Source: Mesorhizobium_G sp050247155
GTDB taxonomy: Bacteria; Pseudomonadota; Alphaproteobacteria; Rhizobiales; Rhizobiaceae
DNA: 64,000 nt
Assembly (NCBI GenBank): GCA_050247155.1
Contig: JBFWUS010000010.1
Span: 1-64,000 of the forward strand
Reading direction: 5' to 3'
Shown here: positions 11,306-20,447 of the stretch, in pieces
Layout of the letters: each line of letters starts with the position of its first letter
Numbering within the stretch: position 1 is the stretch's first letter
Notes under the pieces: generated by a model
Databases searched by the model: none
What the model saw: only the letters and a program-made list of their open reading frames with translations
Told to the model about the DNA's origin: nothing
Program-made: the position numbers and the translations under genes

Positions 11306-12553
11306 CTAGATCGCCTCGCCGCGCAACAGCTTCGGCGTATCGCCCCCTAGGCCGGATGCCTGCCTGATGAAAAATTCCTTCAGGCGCGGGGCGCGCTCGA
11401 CGAGACCCAGGCCGATGTCACGGATGGCGCGCAGCGGTCCGAAATCGTTCGAGAACAGGCGATTCAGAACATCGGTGGTGATGCCCATCTGCACAGTGTC
11501 GAATCGCCGCCACTGCTGGTAGCGCTCCAGCACGTCCAGCGCACCGATGTCTTCGCCGTGGCGATCAGCCTCGACGATGACTTCGGCTAGAGCCGCTGCA
11601 TCCTTGAAACCGAGATTGAGCCCCTGTCCCGCAATCGGATGAATGCCGTGGGCGGCATCGCCGGCGAGCGCAAAGCGCGGCTTAACGAAATCGCGCGCCA
11701 AAGTGAGCCCAAGCGGCCAGGCGCGGGGTTTAGTTTCAGCTCTAATTTCGCCGAGCTTCAGGCCGAAGCGCATTTCCAGCTCATGCTCGAACAGAAGATC
11801 GTCGGCCTGCACCAGGCGTTCGGCATCCGCGGTGCGCTCGGTCCAGACGATCGACGAGCGATCGCCCTTGAGCGGCAGAATGGCAAACGGGCCCGCGGGA
11901 AGAAAATGTTCCTCGGCGCGGCCATTGTGCGGGCGTTCATGCGCCACTGTGCAGACAATGCCGGACTGGCCGTATTCCCACTTCACCGTCTTTATGCCGG
12001 CCATTTCGCGCAGGCGCGAATTCACGCCGTCGGCGGCGATCAGCAGGCGTGTTGCCAGGCTGGTGCCGTCGGCCAGATGAACCGCCAAGCCGCCGGGCGT
12101 CTCCTCGAAACCGGTGACGCCAACGCCTTCGAGGAGATCTACATCCAGCGCTGCAGCCTTTTTGCGCAGCGCGCCGTTCAAAACCTTGTTGTCAACCATG
12201 TGTGCAAAAGGTTCGCCGGGCGCAATCTCGCCATCGAAGGTGAGGAACACCGGCCGCACAGGGTCGGAGGTCCGAGAATCGGTGACGATCATCTCGGTGA
12301 TCGCTTGCGCCTCCGGGGCGATATCGCTCCAGCAGCCAAGTTGGTCGAGCATGCGCGAGGCGGCAGCCGCAATCGCTGACGCACGGCCGTCGCGCTGCCA
12401 GACGCCGGGAGGCGCGGCGTCCACCACGGCGACCGACAGGCTCGGCCGGGCCGACTTGATCGACACGGCGACGGCAATACCGACATAACCCGCGCCCGCG
12501 ATCAACACGTCGAGGCTGGCGGTTCCAGAGGGGTCTTGAGGGATCTTAGCCAT
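11306..12553 (-). CDS. FAD-dependent hydroxylase of the UbiH/UbiF/VisC/COQ6 family (ubiquinone biosynthesis)
   Basis: 415 residues. The Rossmann FAD motif GAGYVGIAVAVSIK lies at about 20-33, the DG motif ADGVNSRLRE in the middle, and the second FAD motif GDAAHGIHPIAGQGLNLGFKDAAALA near 290. These define aromatic-ring flavin monooxygenases that hydroxylate ubiquinone precursors (C5, C6 or C1). Which ring carbon is used cannot be read from sequence alone; alphaproteobacterial UbiL/UbiH-type enzymes are the closest idea. The start ATG at 12553 is followed by a short Pro/Ser lead. It is probably monocistronic, as its upstream neighbour encodes an unrelated exported protein after about 100 bases. 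Confidence 0.88.
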   Translation of the reverse strand: MAKIPQDPSGTASLDVLIAGAGYVGIAVAVSIKSARPSLSVAVVDAAPPGVWQRDGRASAIAAAASRMLDQLGCWSDIAPEAQAITEMIVTDSRTSDPVRPVFLTFDGEIAPGEPFAHMVDNKVLNGALRKKAAALDVDLLEGVGVTGFEETPGGLAVHLADGTSLATRLLIAADGVNSRLREMAGIKTVKWEYGQSGIVCTVAHERPHNGRAEEHFLPAGPFAILPLKGDRSSIVWTERTADAERLVQADDLLFEHELEMRFGLKLGEIRAETKPRAWPLGLTLARDFVKPRFALAGDAAHGIHPIAGQGLNLGFKDAAALAEVIVEADRHGEDIGALDVLERYQQWRRFDTVQMGITTDVLNRLFSNDFGPLRAIRDIGLGLVERAPRLKEFFIRQASGLGGDTPKLLRGEAI

Positions 12554-12656
12554 GGCCTACCTTCATAAGCCGGGTCCATGGTGTCAATGCGGCGAATGGC
12601 GGCCTGGGGGTCGATACAGCTTAGCAGGCTGCGTCCTTTGCCAACCACTCGGCGAT

Positions 12657-13172
12657 CTAATTGCGCTGCAGAATCCGATGATCCATCAGCCATTTCACGC
12701 TGCGCGGCCAAGCGTAATTCGCGCCCATGCGTAGATCAGTGAAGCCTTGGGCGACGGGCGAGCCGGTGTTTACGTCTAAGATTCGAATAAACATCGTATG
12801 CTCCGTGCGGTTGACACGCGTCACGACCCCAAGCAGCGCAAGCGAAGCGCCTGTTCTCTCGGCGATCTTCACCTCGCACCCGCCGCAATTGCGCAGACCG
12901 TGTGGCGCCGGCGTTTCATCGTCGCCACTTGGGGCATCGATCACATCATAGCGGCGGGAAGCGGCAAGCATCTGCTTCGCCTTTGCGGTCGATTCAGCAA
13001 GATATTTCAAGTCGTATTCGTCCGGCGGGATGATGCCGGCACCGGCACTCTTGTCTTCCAGCTCAAAGTGGAACACGGCGATATGATCCAGCTTGGCGCC
13101 GTCCTGTGCTTGTGCGACGCCACCAGCAAGCACGACGGCGAGGCCGGCAACCCAGAATGTGGCTATCCGCAT
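12657..13172 (-). CDS. DUF2380 domain periplasmic protein
   Basis: 171 residues with a clear Sec signal peptide (MRIATFWVAGLAVVLAGGVAQA, cleavage about residue 22). The mature part has IAVFHFELEDKSAG, KQMLAASRRYDVID and a CGGC pair (RNCGGCEVKIAERTGASLALLGVVTRV), and ends in WPRSVKWLMDHRIL. This is the DUF2380 pattern, an exported alphaproteobacterial family of unknown function that resembles lipoprotein/penicillin-binding-protein-activator folds. The close C-x-x-C could be a disulfide. It is divergent from tesB, with 81 bases between start codons. Confidence 0.8.
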   Translation of the reverse strand: MRIATFWVAGLAVVLAGGVAQAQDGAKLDHIAVFHFELEDKSAGAGIIPPDEYDLKYLAESTAKAKQMLAASRRYDVIDAPSGDDETPAPHGLRNCGGCEVKIAERTGASLALLGVVTRVNRTEHTMFIRILDVNTGSPVAQGFTDLRMGANYAWPRSVKWLMDHRILQRN

Positions 13173-13253
13173 TCCTATCCTCCCATAGTCGGCGCTTGCA
13201 CTTGACGGCTTGCCGTGGCTGTCGGAAACGGGCGCGAAACAAAGGATCGCGCC

Positions 13254-14123
13254 ATGTCAGCCGCCATGCAGGAATTGATCTCCATTCTCGACCTCGAGCG
13301 GCTCGAGCACAACCTGTTTCGTGGCCGAAGCCCGTCGACGAGCTGGCAGCGCGTGTTCGGCGGGCAGACCATCGCCCAATCGCTGGTCGCGGCCACGCGC
13401 ACCGTGGAGCCTGATCGAAGGGTTCATTCGCTGCACGGCTATTTCATGCTGGGCGGCGATCCAAAAGCACCGATCGTCTATGAGGTCGACCGCATCCGCG
13501 ATGGCGGCTCCTTCACCACCCGCCGCGTCGTGGCGATCCAGCACGGCCATGCGATCTTTTCGTTGGAAGCGTCATTCCAGGTGCCGGAAGAAGGCTTCGA
13601 CCATCAGGTTCCAATCCCGCCGGATGTTCCAACGCCGGATTCCTTACCCAGCCAGCAACAGGTCATCGCGCAGTATGGAGACAGGGTGCCGGAAGGCATA
13701 AGGCGCTATTGGGAGCGTGAACGCCCGATCGAGATGAAGCAATCGACACTGGAGCACTATACCAGCCGCGAAAAACTGGCGCCGCGCCAGAACGTCTGGA
13801 TTCGCACGACCGGGCCGGTGCCCAACGATCACGCGACGCAATGCGCGGTGCTCGCCTACATGTCCGACATGACGCTGCTGGACACTTCGACCTTTGCACA
13901 TGGCCGCGCCATCTTCGACGGTGACATCCAGGCGGCCAGCCTCGATCATGCCATGTGGTTTCACCGCCCGCATCCGCTGGACGGTTGGCTACTGTACACA
14001 CAGGACAGCCCTTCCTCATCAGGCGGACGCGGTTTCACCCGGGGTGCGCTTTACAGCGAGGACGGCACGCTGATCGCCTCCGTCGCCCAGGAAGGCCTAA
14101 TCCGCCTTCGCCGCAAGCCGTAA
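13254..14123 (+). CDS. tesB: Acyl-CoA thioesterase II (TesB)
   Basis: About 289 residues with two hotdog domains. Visible hallmarks are ISILDLERLEHNLFRGRSP, WQRVFGGQTIAQSLVAA, RRVHSLHGYFMLGGDP, the DGGSFTTRRVVAIQHG region and the C-terminal LDHAMWFHRPHPLDGWLLYTQDSPSSSGGRGFTRGALY. The active-site aspartate of the E. coli enzyme lies in the conserved LDHAMWFH segment. It hydrolyses medium- and long-chain acyl-CoA to free acid and CoA in the cytosol. The start at ATG 13254 (MSAAMQEL) follows the family; an upstream GTG at 13215 is less likely. It is followed by a 226-base gap before glnK that holds the sigma-54 promoter. Confidence 0.93.
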   Translation: MSAAMQELISILDLERLEHNLFRGRSPSTSWQRVFGGQTIAQSLVAATRTVEPDRRVHSLHGYFMLGGDPKAPIVYEVDRIRDGGSFTTRRVVAIQHGHAIFSLEASFQVPEEGFDHQVPIPPDVPTPDSLPSQQQVIAQYGDRVPEGIRRYWERERPIEMKQSTLEHYTSREKLAPRQNVWIRTTGPVPNDHATQCAVLAYMSDMTLLDTSTFAHGRAIFDGDIQAASLDHAMWFHRPHPLDGWLLYTQDSPSSSGGRGFTRGALYSEDGTLIASVAQEGLIRLRRKP

Positions 14124-14247
14124 AATTAGGCAAAAATCGTCTATTGCCCGAATTTTAGGCAACCAGCATGCTGCACCTGCGAAGGCGTGGCAGTAAATCT
14201 TACCAAAACCCTAGCATTTCCAACGGTTAGCCGCCTGCCGCGCCAAC

Positions 14248-14263
14248 TGGCACGGAGCTTGTA
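14248..14263 (+). promoter_or_regulatory. Candidate sigma-54 (RpoN) promoter of glnK-amtB
   Basis: TGGCACGGAGCTTGTA matches the -24/-12 consensus TGGCACG-N4-TTGCW in every position except the -12 C, which is T here (GG-N10-GT). It lies about 87 bases upstream of the glnK start. glnK-amtB operons in rhizobia are normally NtrC/RpoN-dependent. Confidence 0.72.
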
Positions 14264-14349
14264 TTCCTTTTGCCGAACTCCGGCGGGTCTCCCACGCGCC
14301 GGGGCTCCACCACAACGCGGGGGACCCGCAAAGCAAAAGGGTGACCTTT

Positions 14350-14688
14350 ATGAAAATCGTGATGGCAATCATCAAGCCGTTCAAGCTTGACGAGGTGCGC
14401 GAGGCGCTCACCAATGTCGGCATCCAGGGCCTGACCGTCACCGAAGTCAAAGGCTACGGGCGTCAGAAGGGGCATACGGAAATCTATCGGGGCGCGGAAT
14501 ACGCCGTCAGCTTCCTGCCGAAGATCAAGATCGAGGTCGCCGTACCGATCGACATGGTCGACAAGGCCGTCGACGCCATCGGTTCGGCCGCCAAGACCGG
14601 CCAGATCGGCGACGGCAAGATCTTCGTCTACGGCATCGACCAGGCCGTGCGCATCCGCACCGGCGAAACAGACACCGACGCGCTCTGA
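14350..14688 (+). CDS. glnK: Nitrogen regulatory PII protein GlnK
   Basis: 112 residues, the standard PII length. It begins MKIVMAIIKPFKLDEVREAL. The T-loop contains the uridylylation tyrosine in TEIYRGAEYAV (Tyr-51), and the C-terminus has GDGKIFVYGIDQAVRIRTGE, the nucleotide-binding signature. GlnK binds ATP/ADP and 2-oxoglutarate, is uridylylated by GlnD, and blocks AmtB when nitrogen is sufficient. ATG 14350 has AAAGGGTG upstream and is preferred to GTG 14341. It forms an operon with amtB 36 bases downstream, and a sigma-54 promoter precedes it. Confidence 0.97.
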   Translation: MKIVMAIIKPFKLDEVREALTNVGIQGLTVTEVKGYGRQKGHTEIYRGAEYAVSFLPKIKIEVAVPIDMVDKAVDAIGSAAKTGQIGDGKIFVYGIDQAVRIRTGETDTDAL

Positions 14689-14724
14689 GACGCGGGCCGC
14701 GAACCAATTTCCATGGAGACCTCA

Positions 14725-16167
14725 ATGAATATTCCAACACCAATCAAGAGCGCGGCACGCTCCACGCTGCTGGGTGCGCTGACACTGGCCGCGCTTGGCG
14801 CGACAGCGGTTTTCGCGCAGGAAGCTGCTCCCGCCGCACCGGCGGCCGCTGATGCCGCCGCAGCTGCAGCGCCCGCCATGACCGTCGACAAGGGCGATAC
14901 GACCTGGATGCTCGTTTCGACCGTCCTGGTGCTGCTGATGACCATCCCGGGCCTAGCTCTCTTCTACGGCGGCCTAGTCCGCGCCAAGAACATGCTGTCG
15001 GTGCTGATGCAGGTCTTCATGATCTGCGCCGTGGTCATGATCATCTGGGTCACCTACGGCTATTCGCTGGCTTTCACGCCTGGCAACGCTTTCTTCGGCG
15101 GCCTGTCGAAAATGTTCCTCGCCGGCGTCGACACGACGACCCTGTCGGAAACTTTCACCAAGGGCGTGGCCATCCCCGAACTGGTGTTCGTCTGCTTCCA
15201 GATGACCTTTGCCTGCATCACGCCGGCGCTGATCGTCGGCGCCTTCGCCGAACGCATCAAGTTTTCGGCCCTGATGCTGTTCGTGGTGCTCTGGGTCACG
15301 TTCGTCTACTTCCCGATGGCGCATATGGTCTGGTTCTGGGGTGGCCCGAGCGCCTATTCGGATCCGTCCGGCCTGATCTTTGGCTTCGGCGCGATCGACT
15401 TCGCCGGCGGCACCGTCGTCCACATCAATGCCGGCCTGGCCGGTCTGGTCGGCGCGCTGATGATCGGACCGCGCATTGGCTACAAGAAGGACCTGCTGGC
15501 CCCGCACTCGATGACACTCACCATGGTCGGCGCTTCATTGCTGTGGGTCGGCTGGTTCGGCTTCAACGCCGGTTCCAATCTCGAAGCCAACGCTTATGCT
15601 GCACTGGCGATGCTCAACACCTTCGTGGCCACCGCCGCCGCGACCGTGGTCTGGGCGCTGTTGGAATCGATCCTGCGCGGCAAGGCCTCCATGCTCGGCG
15701 CGGTGTCCGGCGCGGTCGCGGGTCTCGTTGCCGTCACGCCGGCCGCTGGCTTCGTCGGCCCGATGGGCGCGATCGTGCTCGGTGCGGTCGCCGCGGCGAT
15801 CTGTTACTATTTCGTCGCCGTCGTGAAGAACATGTTCAACTATGACGACTCGCTCGATGTCTTCGGTATCCACTGCGTGGGCGGCATCGTCGGCGCGATC
15901 GGCACCGGCATCCTGGTCAACCCGGCTCTCGGCGGCGCAGGCATCGTCGACTATTCCACGGCCGATTTCGCAGCCGGTTACGCCGGAACCGCAACGCAGG
16001 TTTGGTCGCAGGCCAAGGGTGTGCTGGTGACGATCCTCTGGTCCGGCATCGGCTCGGCGATCCTCTACAAGGTCGTCGATCTGATCATTGGCCTGCGGGT
16101 CAGCGCCGATGCCGAGCGCGAAGGCCTCGACCTTACCTCGCACGGCGAAGCCGCTTACCACGCCTGA
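14725..16167 (+). CDS. amtB: Ammonium transporter AmtB
   Basis: About 480 residues with an N-terminal signal peptide (AARSTLLGALTLAALGATAVFA-type), an Ala/Pro-rich spacer and then eleven membrane spans. Typical Amt motifs are visible: TTWMLVSTVLVLLMTIPGLALFYGGLVRAKN, FAGGTVVHINAGLAGLVGA with the first pore histidine, and FGIHCVGGIVGAIGTG with the second pore histidine. It conducts ammonium/ammonia across the inner membrane and is gated by GlnK. ATG 14725 has GGAG six bases upstream; an in-frame ATG at 14713 would only add four residues. A strong terminator follows, so glnK-amtB is a two-gene operon. Confidence 0.97.
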   Translation: MNIPTPIKSAARSTLLGALTLAALGATAVFAQEAAPAAPAAADAAAAAAPAMTVDKGDTTWMLVSTVLVLLMTIPGLALFYGGLVRAKNMLSVLMQVFMICAVVMIIWVTYGYSLAFTPGNAFFGGLSKMFLAGVDTTTLSETFTKGVAIPELVFVCFQMTFACITPALIVGAFAERIKFSALMLFVVLWVTFVYFPMAHMVWFWGGPSAYSDPSGLIFGFGAIDFAGGTVVHINAGLAGLVGALMIGPRIGYKKDLLAPHSMTLTMVGASLLWVGWFGFNAGSNLEANAYAALAMLNTFVATAAATVVWALLESILRGKASMLGAVSGAVAGLVAVTPAAGFVGPMGAIVLGAVAAAICYYFVAVVKNMFNYDDSLDVFGIHCVGGIVGAIGTGILVNPALGGAGIVDYSTADFAAGYAGTATQVWSQAKGVLVTILWSGIGSAILYKVVDLIIGLRVSADAEREGLDLTSHGEAAYHA

Positions 16168-16231
16168 GCCCTGGGTGCACATCAGCGCGCCCGTCTTTCC
16201 ACCCGGCGACAACTCCCTCCGTCGCCCTTTC

Positions 16232-16260
16232 GAACCCGGCTCCGGCCGGGTTCTTTTTTT
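16232..16260 (+). terminator. Rho-independent terminator after glnK-amtB
   Basis: A perfect nine-base-pair stem (GAACCCGGC / GCCGGGTTC) with a four-base loop TCCG, followed by seven further T residues. It lies 65 bases after the amtB stop. The rest of the 313-base gap up to 16480 shows no gene or repeat that I can recognise. Confidence 0.95.
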
Positions 16261-16480
16261 GCCGAGATCGGAGTTGTCGCGCCGAGCAGCGTTGCTATGT
16301 CAAATTTGATTTCGCCGCATCGCGCGAGCTGGCAAATTGCGGATCGAGGGGATTTGAAGACGCAACGAGGTTCAGATGCGACACTCGATCCCCCTTTCCG
16401 TGTGCTGCGACGTCTGTCGATCATGGCCTGCAACGGCCGTGTGCGAGCAGCTTGCCGTTTGAACGTCGAGGCTCTCACCG

Positions 16481-16777
16481 ATGGGAATGTTCCGCCCGAT
16501 CATCATCGTGTCGCGCGGCGGGCGCGAGACGATTGTCACGAGTCTCGGCGACGCCGTTGCCGTCATGCAAAAGTTCGGTTGGGCTGAGCACGGTGATTCG
16601 GCTTCCGCTCGCGCCTATCGTCTCGTCTCCGAAGCGATCGATGGCCGATGCGCGCCGCGCAAGGCATTCAACGCCTTCGTCGACGCGGCGCGAGGGCTCG
16701 GCATAGCCAAGGACTTGCCGCGCTCAGCCGCATGGGATGAGTTCGAGGCTGGTATCAACGGGAGCGGTGGAAAATAG
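16481..16777 (+). CDS. DUF982 family small protein
   Basis: 98 residues. The core ETIVTSLGDAVAVMQKFGW, then ARAYRLVSEAIDGRCAPRKAFNAFVDAARGLGI, matches DUF982. This family of about 80-100 residues is abundant in rhizobia, often in several copies per genome, and has no assigned function. Internal ATG 16487 is an equally good start. It stands between two operons (glnK-amtB and ftsK) with its own gaps on each side, so it is probably a single-gene unit. No export signal or membrane segment is visible. Confidence 0.75.
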   Translation: MGMFRPIIIVSRGGRETIVTSLGDAVAVMQKFGWAEHGDSASARAYRLVSEAIDGRCAPRKAFNAFVDAARGLGIAKDLPRSAAWDEFEAGINGSGGK

Positions 16778-16924
16778 CAAGGCGCGGCCGCGATTGTGCT
16801 CGGCCCGGCCAGCGAGCTCACCCACGCTACGCTTATAGTTAACGCTACCTTCACCATCCAGCTACTAGTCTCGCGATGAATCTGCGGCCGCATTTTCGCG
16901 GCGCTTCGGCATTGGAAAGCGGAC

Positions 16925-19612
16925 ATGCGTTCAGGGGTTTCGGCACAAATGTCGTCAGCAGGCACAGGCCTCGGGCTGCAGCGTTTCATGCTGCGTCAGG
17001 CAAGCCGGCTGGCCGGCGTCGGCATGCTGGCCGGCGTTGCTTTTGCGCTTGCCAGCCTCGCGACCTGGAACGTAGCCGATCCAAGTTTTTCGCATGCTAC
17101 GGGCAATCCGGTGGCCAATGCGATGGGTTACCCCGGCGCGGTCTTTTCCGACCTAGCCATGCAGTTCTATGGACTTTCGTCGGTTGCTCTTCTTGTGCCC
17201 GCCGTCATCTGGGGCCTGTTCCTCGCCTCGGCGCGACGAATCGACCGGCTCCCGAAGCGCGGTCTTGCTTGGCTGGGCGGCTCTGTGCTGGCCGCCGGCA
17301 TCGCCGGCTGCTTCATGCCGCCGCCCACCTGGCCGCTTCCGACGGGCCTTGGCGGCGTCTTTGGCGACATGGTGCTCAAATTGCCGGCCATGTTCATCGG
17401 CACGTATCCCGAAGGCTGGATCGCGCGCCTGATCGCTGTGGTGCTGGCCCTGCCGACCGCAGCGCTCTTTGCCTATGCGTCGGCTTTGATCGCACGCGGC
17501 CCGTCGCCCGAGAAGATCAAGGTCAAGAAGGCAGCCGCCGCCGAAGCCGATATCTATGATGAGGATGAAGAAGACGAAAACGAAAACGAAAACGAAAGCA
17601 GCGGTCGTGGCGGCCCACTCGCCATGTGGGGCGCGGTCGTTCACGCCTATCTGGTTGGCCGATCGCTCCTGCGGCGCAAGCTGGCGGCTTGGCGGGAGAG
17701 CCGGCAAGACAGGTACGAAACGGCGCGGTCCGAGCGCGGTGGTTGGCGCCGCGCTGCCCAACAAGTCGAGCTCGCTGAGCTTGAAGAAGCCCGCGTCAGT
17801 GGGGCAGGCCGCGCCCGAGTCGAGCCTGAGTTCTTTGCTCAGATGGTTGCCGAACGGCGCAGCCCGAACGAATATGCCAATGAGCCGGCGAATGACCTCG
17901 AGTTCGATGCAGACGAGGCTGACCCGGGCGCCTTTGGCGACGGCATCGCCATCCCACCCGCACATGCGACTGTACAGCAGTTCCGTACACCAGATGGCGC
18001 GCGATCCGCGCGCGTCGATGTTCCCGCGCCTCGACCCGTGCCGGGGACCCGAGTGCAGCGCGAGGCGCAGACCAGTTTCATCAGTTCCGGCAAATTTGAA
18101 ATGCCGGCCTTGCACTTTCTTGCGCAGGCGAAGAGCTCCGGAAAGGACCCGTCGCTCTCCAAGGAGGCGTTGGAACAAAACGCACGGCTCCTCGAAGGCG
18201 TTCTGGAAGATTTCGGCGTCAAGGGCGAAATCATTCATGTGCGCCCTGGCCCAGTCGTCACCCTTTATGAACTTGAGCCTGCGCCCGGCATCAAGTCATC
18301 CCGGGTCATCGGGCTCGCGGATGACATTGCTCGGTCGATGAGCGCCATCGCCTGCCGCGTCGCGGTGGTGCCAGGCCGCAACGCCATCGGCATTGAACTG
18401 CCCAATACCAAGCGCGAAACAGTCTATCTGCGCGAGATCCTGGCCAGCAAGGATTTTGAAGAATCCAAACACAAACTTGCTCTGGCGCTCGGCAAATCGA
18501 TCAACGGCGAGGTCGTAACGGTCGATATCGCCAAGATGCCACACGTGCTGGTGGCCGGCACCACCGGTTCGGGCAAGTCGGTTGCCATCAACACGATGAT
18601 CCTGTCGCTGGTCTACCGCATGACGCCAGAGAAGTGTCGCCTCATCATGATCGACCCGAAGATGGTCGAACTCTCCGTATACGACGGCATTCCGCACCTC
18701 CTGACGCCGGTCGTCACGGAGCCAAAAAAAGCGGTCGTCGCGCTGAAGTGGACGGTGCGGGAGATGGAAGACCGCTACCGGAAAATGGCAAAGCTTGGCG
18801 TGCGCAACCAGGAAGGCTTCAACGCGCGCGTGGTCGAGGCAAAGGCCAAGGGTGAGTCGCTCAAGCGCACGGTGCAGACCGGTTTCGACAGGCAGACCGG
18901 AGAAGCAATCTACGAGACCGAAGACCTGGACCTCGAACCAATGCCATTTATCGTCGTCATCATCGACGAGGTCGCCGACCTGATGATGGTCGCCGGCAAG
19001 GACATAGAAGGCGCTGTGCAGCGGCTTGGCCAGATGGCGCGCGCTGCGGGCATCCATGTCATCATGGCGACGCAGCGTCCCTCGGTCGATGTCATCACTG
19101 GCACCATCAAGGCCAACTTCCCCACCCGCATGTCGTTTCAGGTCACGTCCAAGATCGACAGCCGCACCATCCTTGGTGAGCAGGGCGCCGAACAACTGCT
19201 GGGCATGGGCGACATGCTCTATATGGCCGGCGGCGGCCGCATCCAGCGTGTCCACGGCCCCTTTGTCTCCGACAATGAGGTCGAGACCGTCGTGCGCCAC
19301 CTCAAGGCGCAGGGCGCGCCTGAGTATCTCGACGCCATCACTCAGGATGACGAGGATGACGAGGACGAAGCGCCCCGCGGTGGCGACGGTGGCGGCAATT
19401 TCGAGGATTCGGATGATCCGTACGATCAGGCCGTGGCGATCGTACTGCGCGACGGCAAAGCGTCCACCAGCTACATACAGCGCAGGCTCGGCGTGGGCTA
19501 CAACAAGGCGGCCTCGATCATAGAGCGCATGGAAAAGGAGGGTATTGTCGGCGCCGCAAACCACGCCGGCAAACGCGAAATCCTGGTGCCTACCGAGCAG
19601 GACAAGATGTAG
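16925..19612 (+). CDS. ftsK: DNA translocase FtsK
   Basis: 895 residues. The N-terminal part has four membrane spans (about 35-200) that anchor it at the septum. An acidic and arginine-rich linker follows, including a DEDEEDENENENESS run encoded by a short tandem repeat. The motor carries Walker A GTTGSGKSVAIN (about 545), Walker B FIVVIIDEVADLMM and MATQRPSVDVITG. The C-terminal winged-helix gamma domain (TSYIQRRLGVGYNKAASIIERMEKEGIVG) would recognise KOPS and activate XerCD at dif. It segregates chromosome termini during division. The start is uncertain: ATG 16925 and ATG 16952 are both possible. A LolA-like gene follows in the usual alphaproteobacterial order. Confidence 0.95.
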   Translation: MRSGVSAQMSSAGTGLGLQRFMLRQASRLAGVGMLAGVAFALASLATWNVADPSFSHATGNPVANAMGYPGAVFSDLAMQFYGLSSVALLVPAVIWGLFLASARRIDRLPKRGLAWLGGSVLAAGIAGCFMPPPTWPLPTGLGGVFGDMVLKLPAMFIGTYPEGWIARLIAVVLALPTAALFAYASALIARGPSPEKIKVKKAAAAEADIYDEDEEDENENENESSGRGGPLAMWGAVVHAYLVGRSLLRRKLAAWRESRQDRYETARSERGGWRRAAQQVELAELEEARVSGAGRARVEPEFFAQMVAERRSPNEYANEPANDLEFDADEADPGAFGDGIAIPPAHATVQQFRTPDGARSARVDVPAPRPVPGTRVQREAQTSFISSGKFEMPALHFLAQAKSSGKDPSLSKEALEQNARLLEGVLEDFGVKGEIIHVRPGPVVTLYELEPAPGIKSSRVIGLADDIARSMSAIACRVAVVPGRNAIGIELPNTKRETVYLREILASKDFEESKHKLALALGKSINGEVVTVDIAKMPHVLVAGTTGSGKSVAINTMILSLVYRMTPEKCRLIMIDPKMVELSVYDGIPHLLTPVVTEPKKAVVALKWTVREMEDRYRKMAKLGVRNQEGFNARVVEAKAKGESLKRTVQTGFDRQTGEAIYETEDLDLEPMPFIVVIIDEVADLMMVAGKDIEGAVQRLGQMARAAGIHVIMATQRPSVDVITGTIKANFPTRMSFQVTSKIDSRTILGEQGAEQLLGMGDMLYMAGGGRIQRVHGPFVSDNEVETVVRHLKAQGAPEYLDAITQDDEDDEDEAPRGGDGGGNFEDSDDPYDQAVAIVLRDGKASTSYIQRRLGVGYNKAASIIERMEKEGIVGAANHAGKREILVPTEQDKM

Positions 19613-19733
19613 CCTGAAAACAATTTCGAATGAGATCGAACCATTGGTCCCGGAGATTGTTCTAGCGTAAATGTGACGGGCTTGGCCCCGACCGGGCCAA
19701 ACTTCAGCCCAACTGCGCGCATATCCGAGCGCT

Positions 19734-20447
19734 ATGACAAAAATCCTGATGGCGGACGCCGATATGATTGAAGAACAAGTCCCGGCAGCTGTGGACCAGC
19801 CTACCCGGCGTCGCTTTCTCGCCGTCGTGGCGGCCATCGCTGGCGCCGGCCTGTGGGGCGCAATCCCAGGCCTTTCGCTGATCGAACCTGCGCACGCCGC
19901 TTCGGATGCCGCTCAGAAAATTGCCGACCATTTTTCATCGGTACGCTCCATGTCGGGCGAGTTCGTGCAGTTTGGACCGCGCGGAGAACAGACGGGCGGC
20001 AAGTTCTTCCTGCAGCGCCCCGGCAAGATCCTTTTCAACTACGAAAAGCCGTCCGCCTACAAAGTCGTTTCCGATGGCGAATCGGTCGTGATCCTCAACA
20101 GCAAATTGAACACGTCCGACCTTTATCCCCTCTCCAAGACTCCTCTCAAACTTCTCCTCGACGACCGGATCGACTTATCGGGGGGACAGGTGAAAAGCGT
20201 CGACGAGGCCGAGGACCTGACGACGATCAAACTCTCGGACAAACGCATTTTTGGAAATTCGACCATCACCATGATGTTCGATCCCAAATCGAACGAGCTG
20301 CGGCAATGGACGATCACCGACGCCAAGGGCAAGGACACGACGGTGATGATCTTCAATGTGCAGGAAGGCGTGAAGCTCGATCCCGGCATGTTCAGGATCG
20401 ACTACAGGAAGAATTTTGAGACCAATCAGAAAAAGAGCGATCGCTAA
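19734..20447 (+). CDS. lolA: LolA-like outer-membrane lipoprotein carrier protein
   Basis: 237 residues. The N-terminus has TRRRFLAVVAAIAGAGLWGAIPGLSLIEPAHAAS, a twin-arginine-like motif and hydrophobic stretch with a cleavage site about residue 55. The mature part shows LolA features: ADHFSSVRSMSGEFVQFGPRGEQTGGKFFLQRPGKILFNYEKP (the release/receive groove strands), DLYPLSKTPLKLLLDD and TVMIFNVQEGVKLDPGMFRID. It should ferry lipoproteins through the periplasm from LolCDE. The RRRF motif suggests possible Tat export, which would be unusual for LolA. It follows ftsK, as is common in Rhizobiales. In-frame ATGs at 19749 and 19764 are alternative starts. Confidence 0.87.
   Translation: MTKILMADADMIEEQVPAAVDQPTRRRFLAVVAAIAGAGLWGAIPGLSLIEPAHAASDAAQKIADHFSSVRSMSGEFVQFGPRGEQTGGKFFLQRPGKILFNYEKPSAYKVVSDGESVVILNSKLNTSDLYPLSKTPLKLLLDDRIDLSGGQVKSVDEAEDLTTIKLSDKRIFGNSTITMMFDPKSNELRQWTITDAKGKDTTVMIFNVQEGVKLDPGMFRIDYRKNFETNQKKSDR

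Noticed and set aside
18296..19837. A 513-codon open frame on the minus strand opposite the ftsK motor domain
   Set aside because: It is antisense to conserved FtsK motifs, has a composition of His/Asp/Arg-rich low-quality sequence and no recognisable domain; high G+C keeps such frames open by chance.
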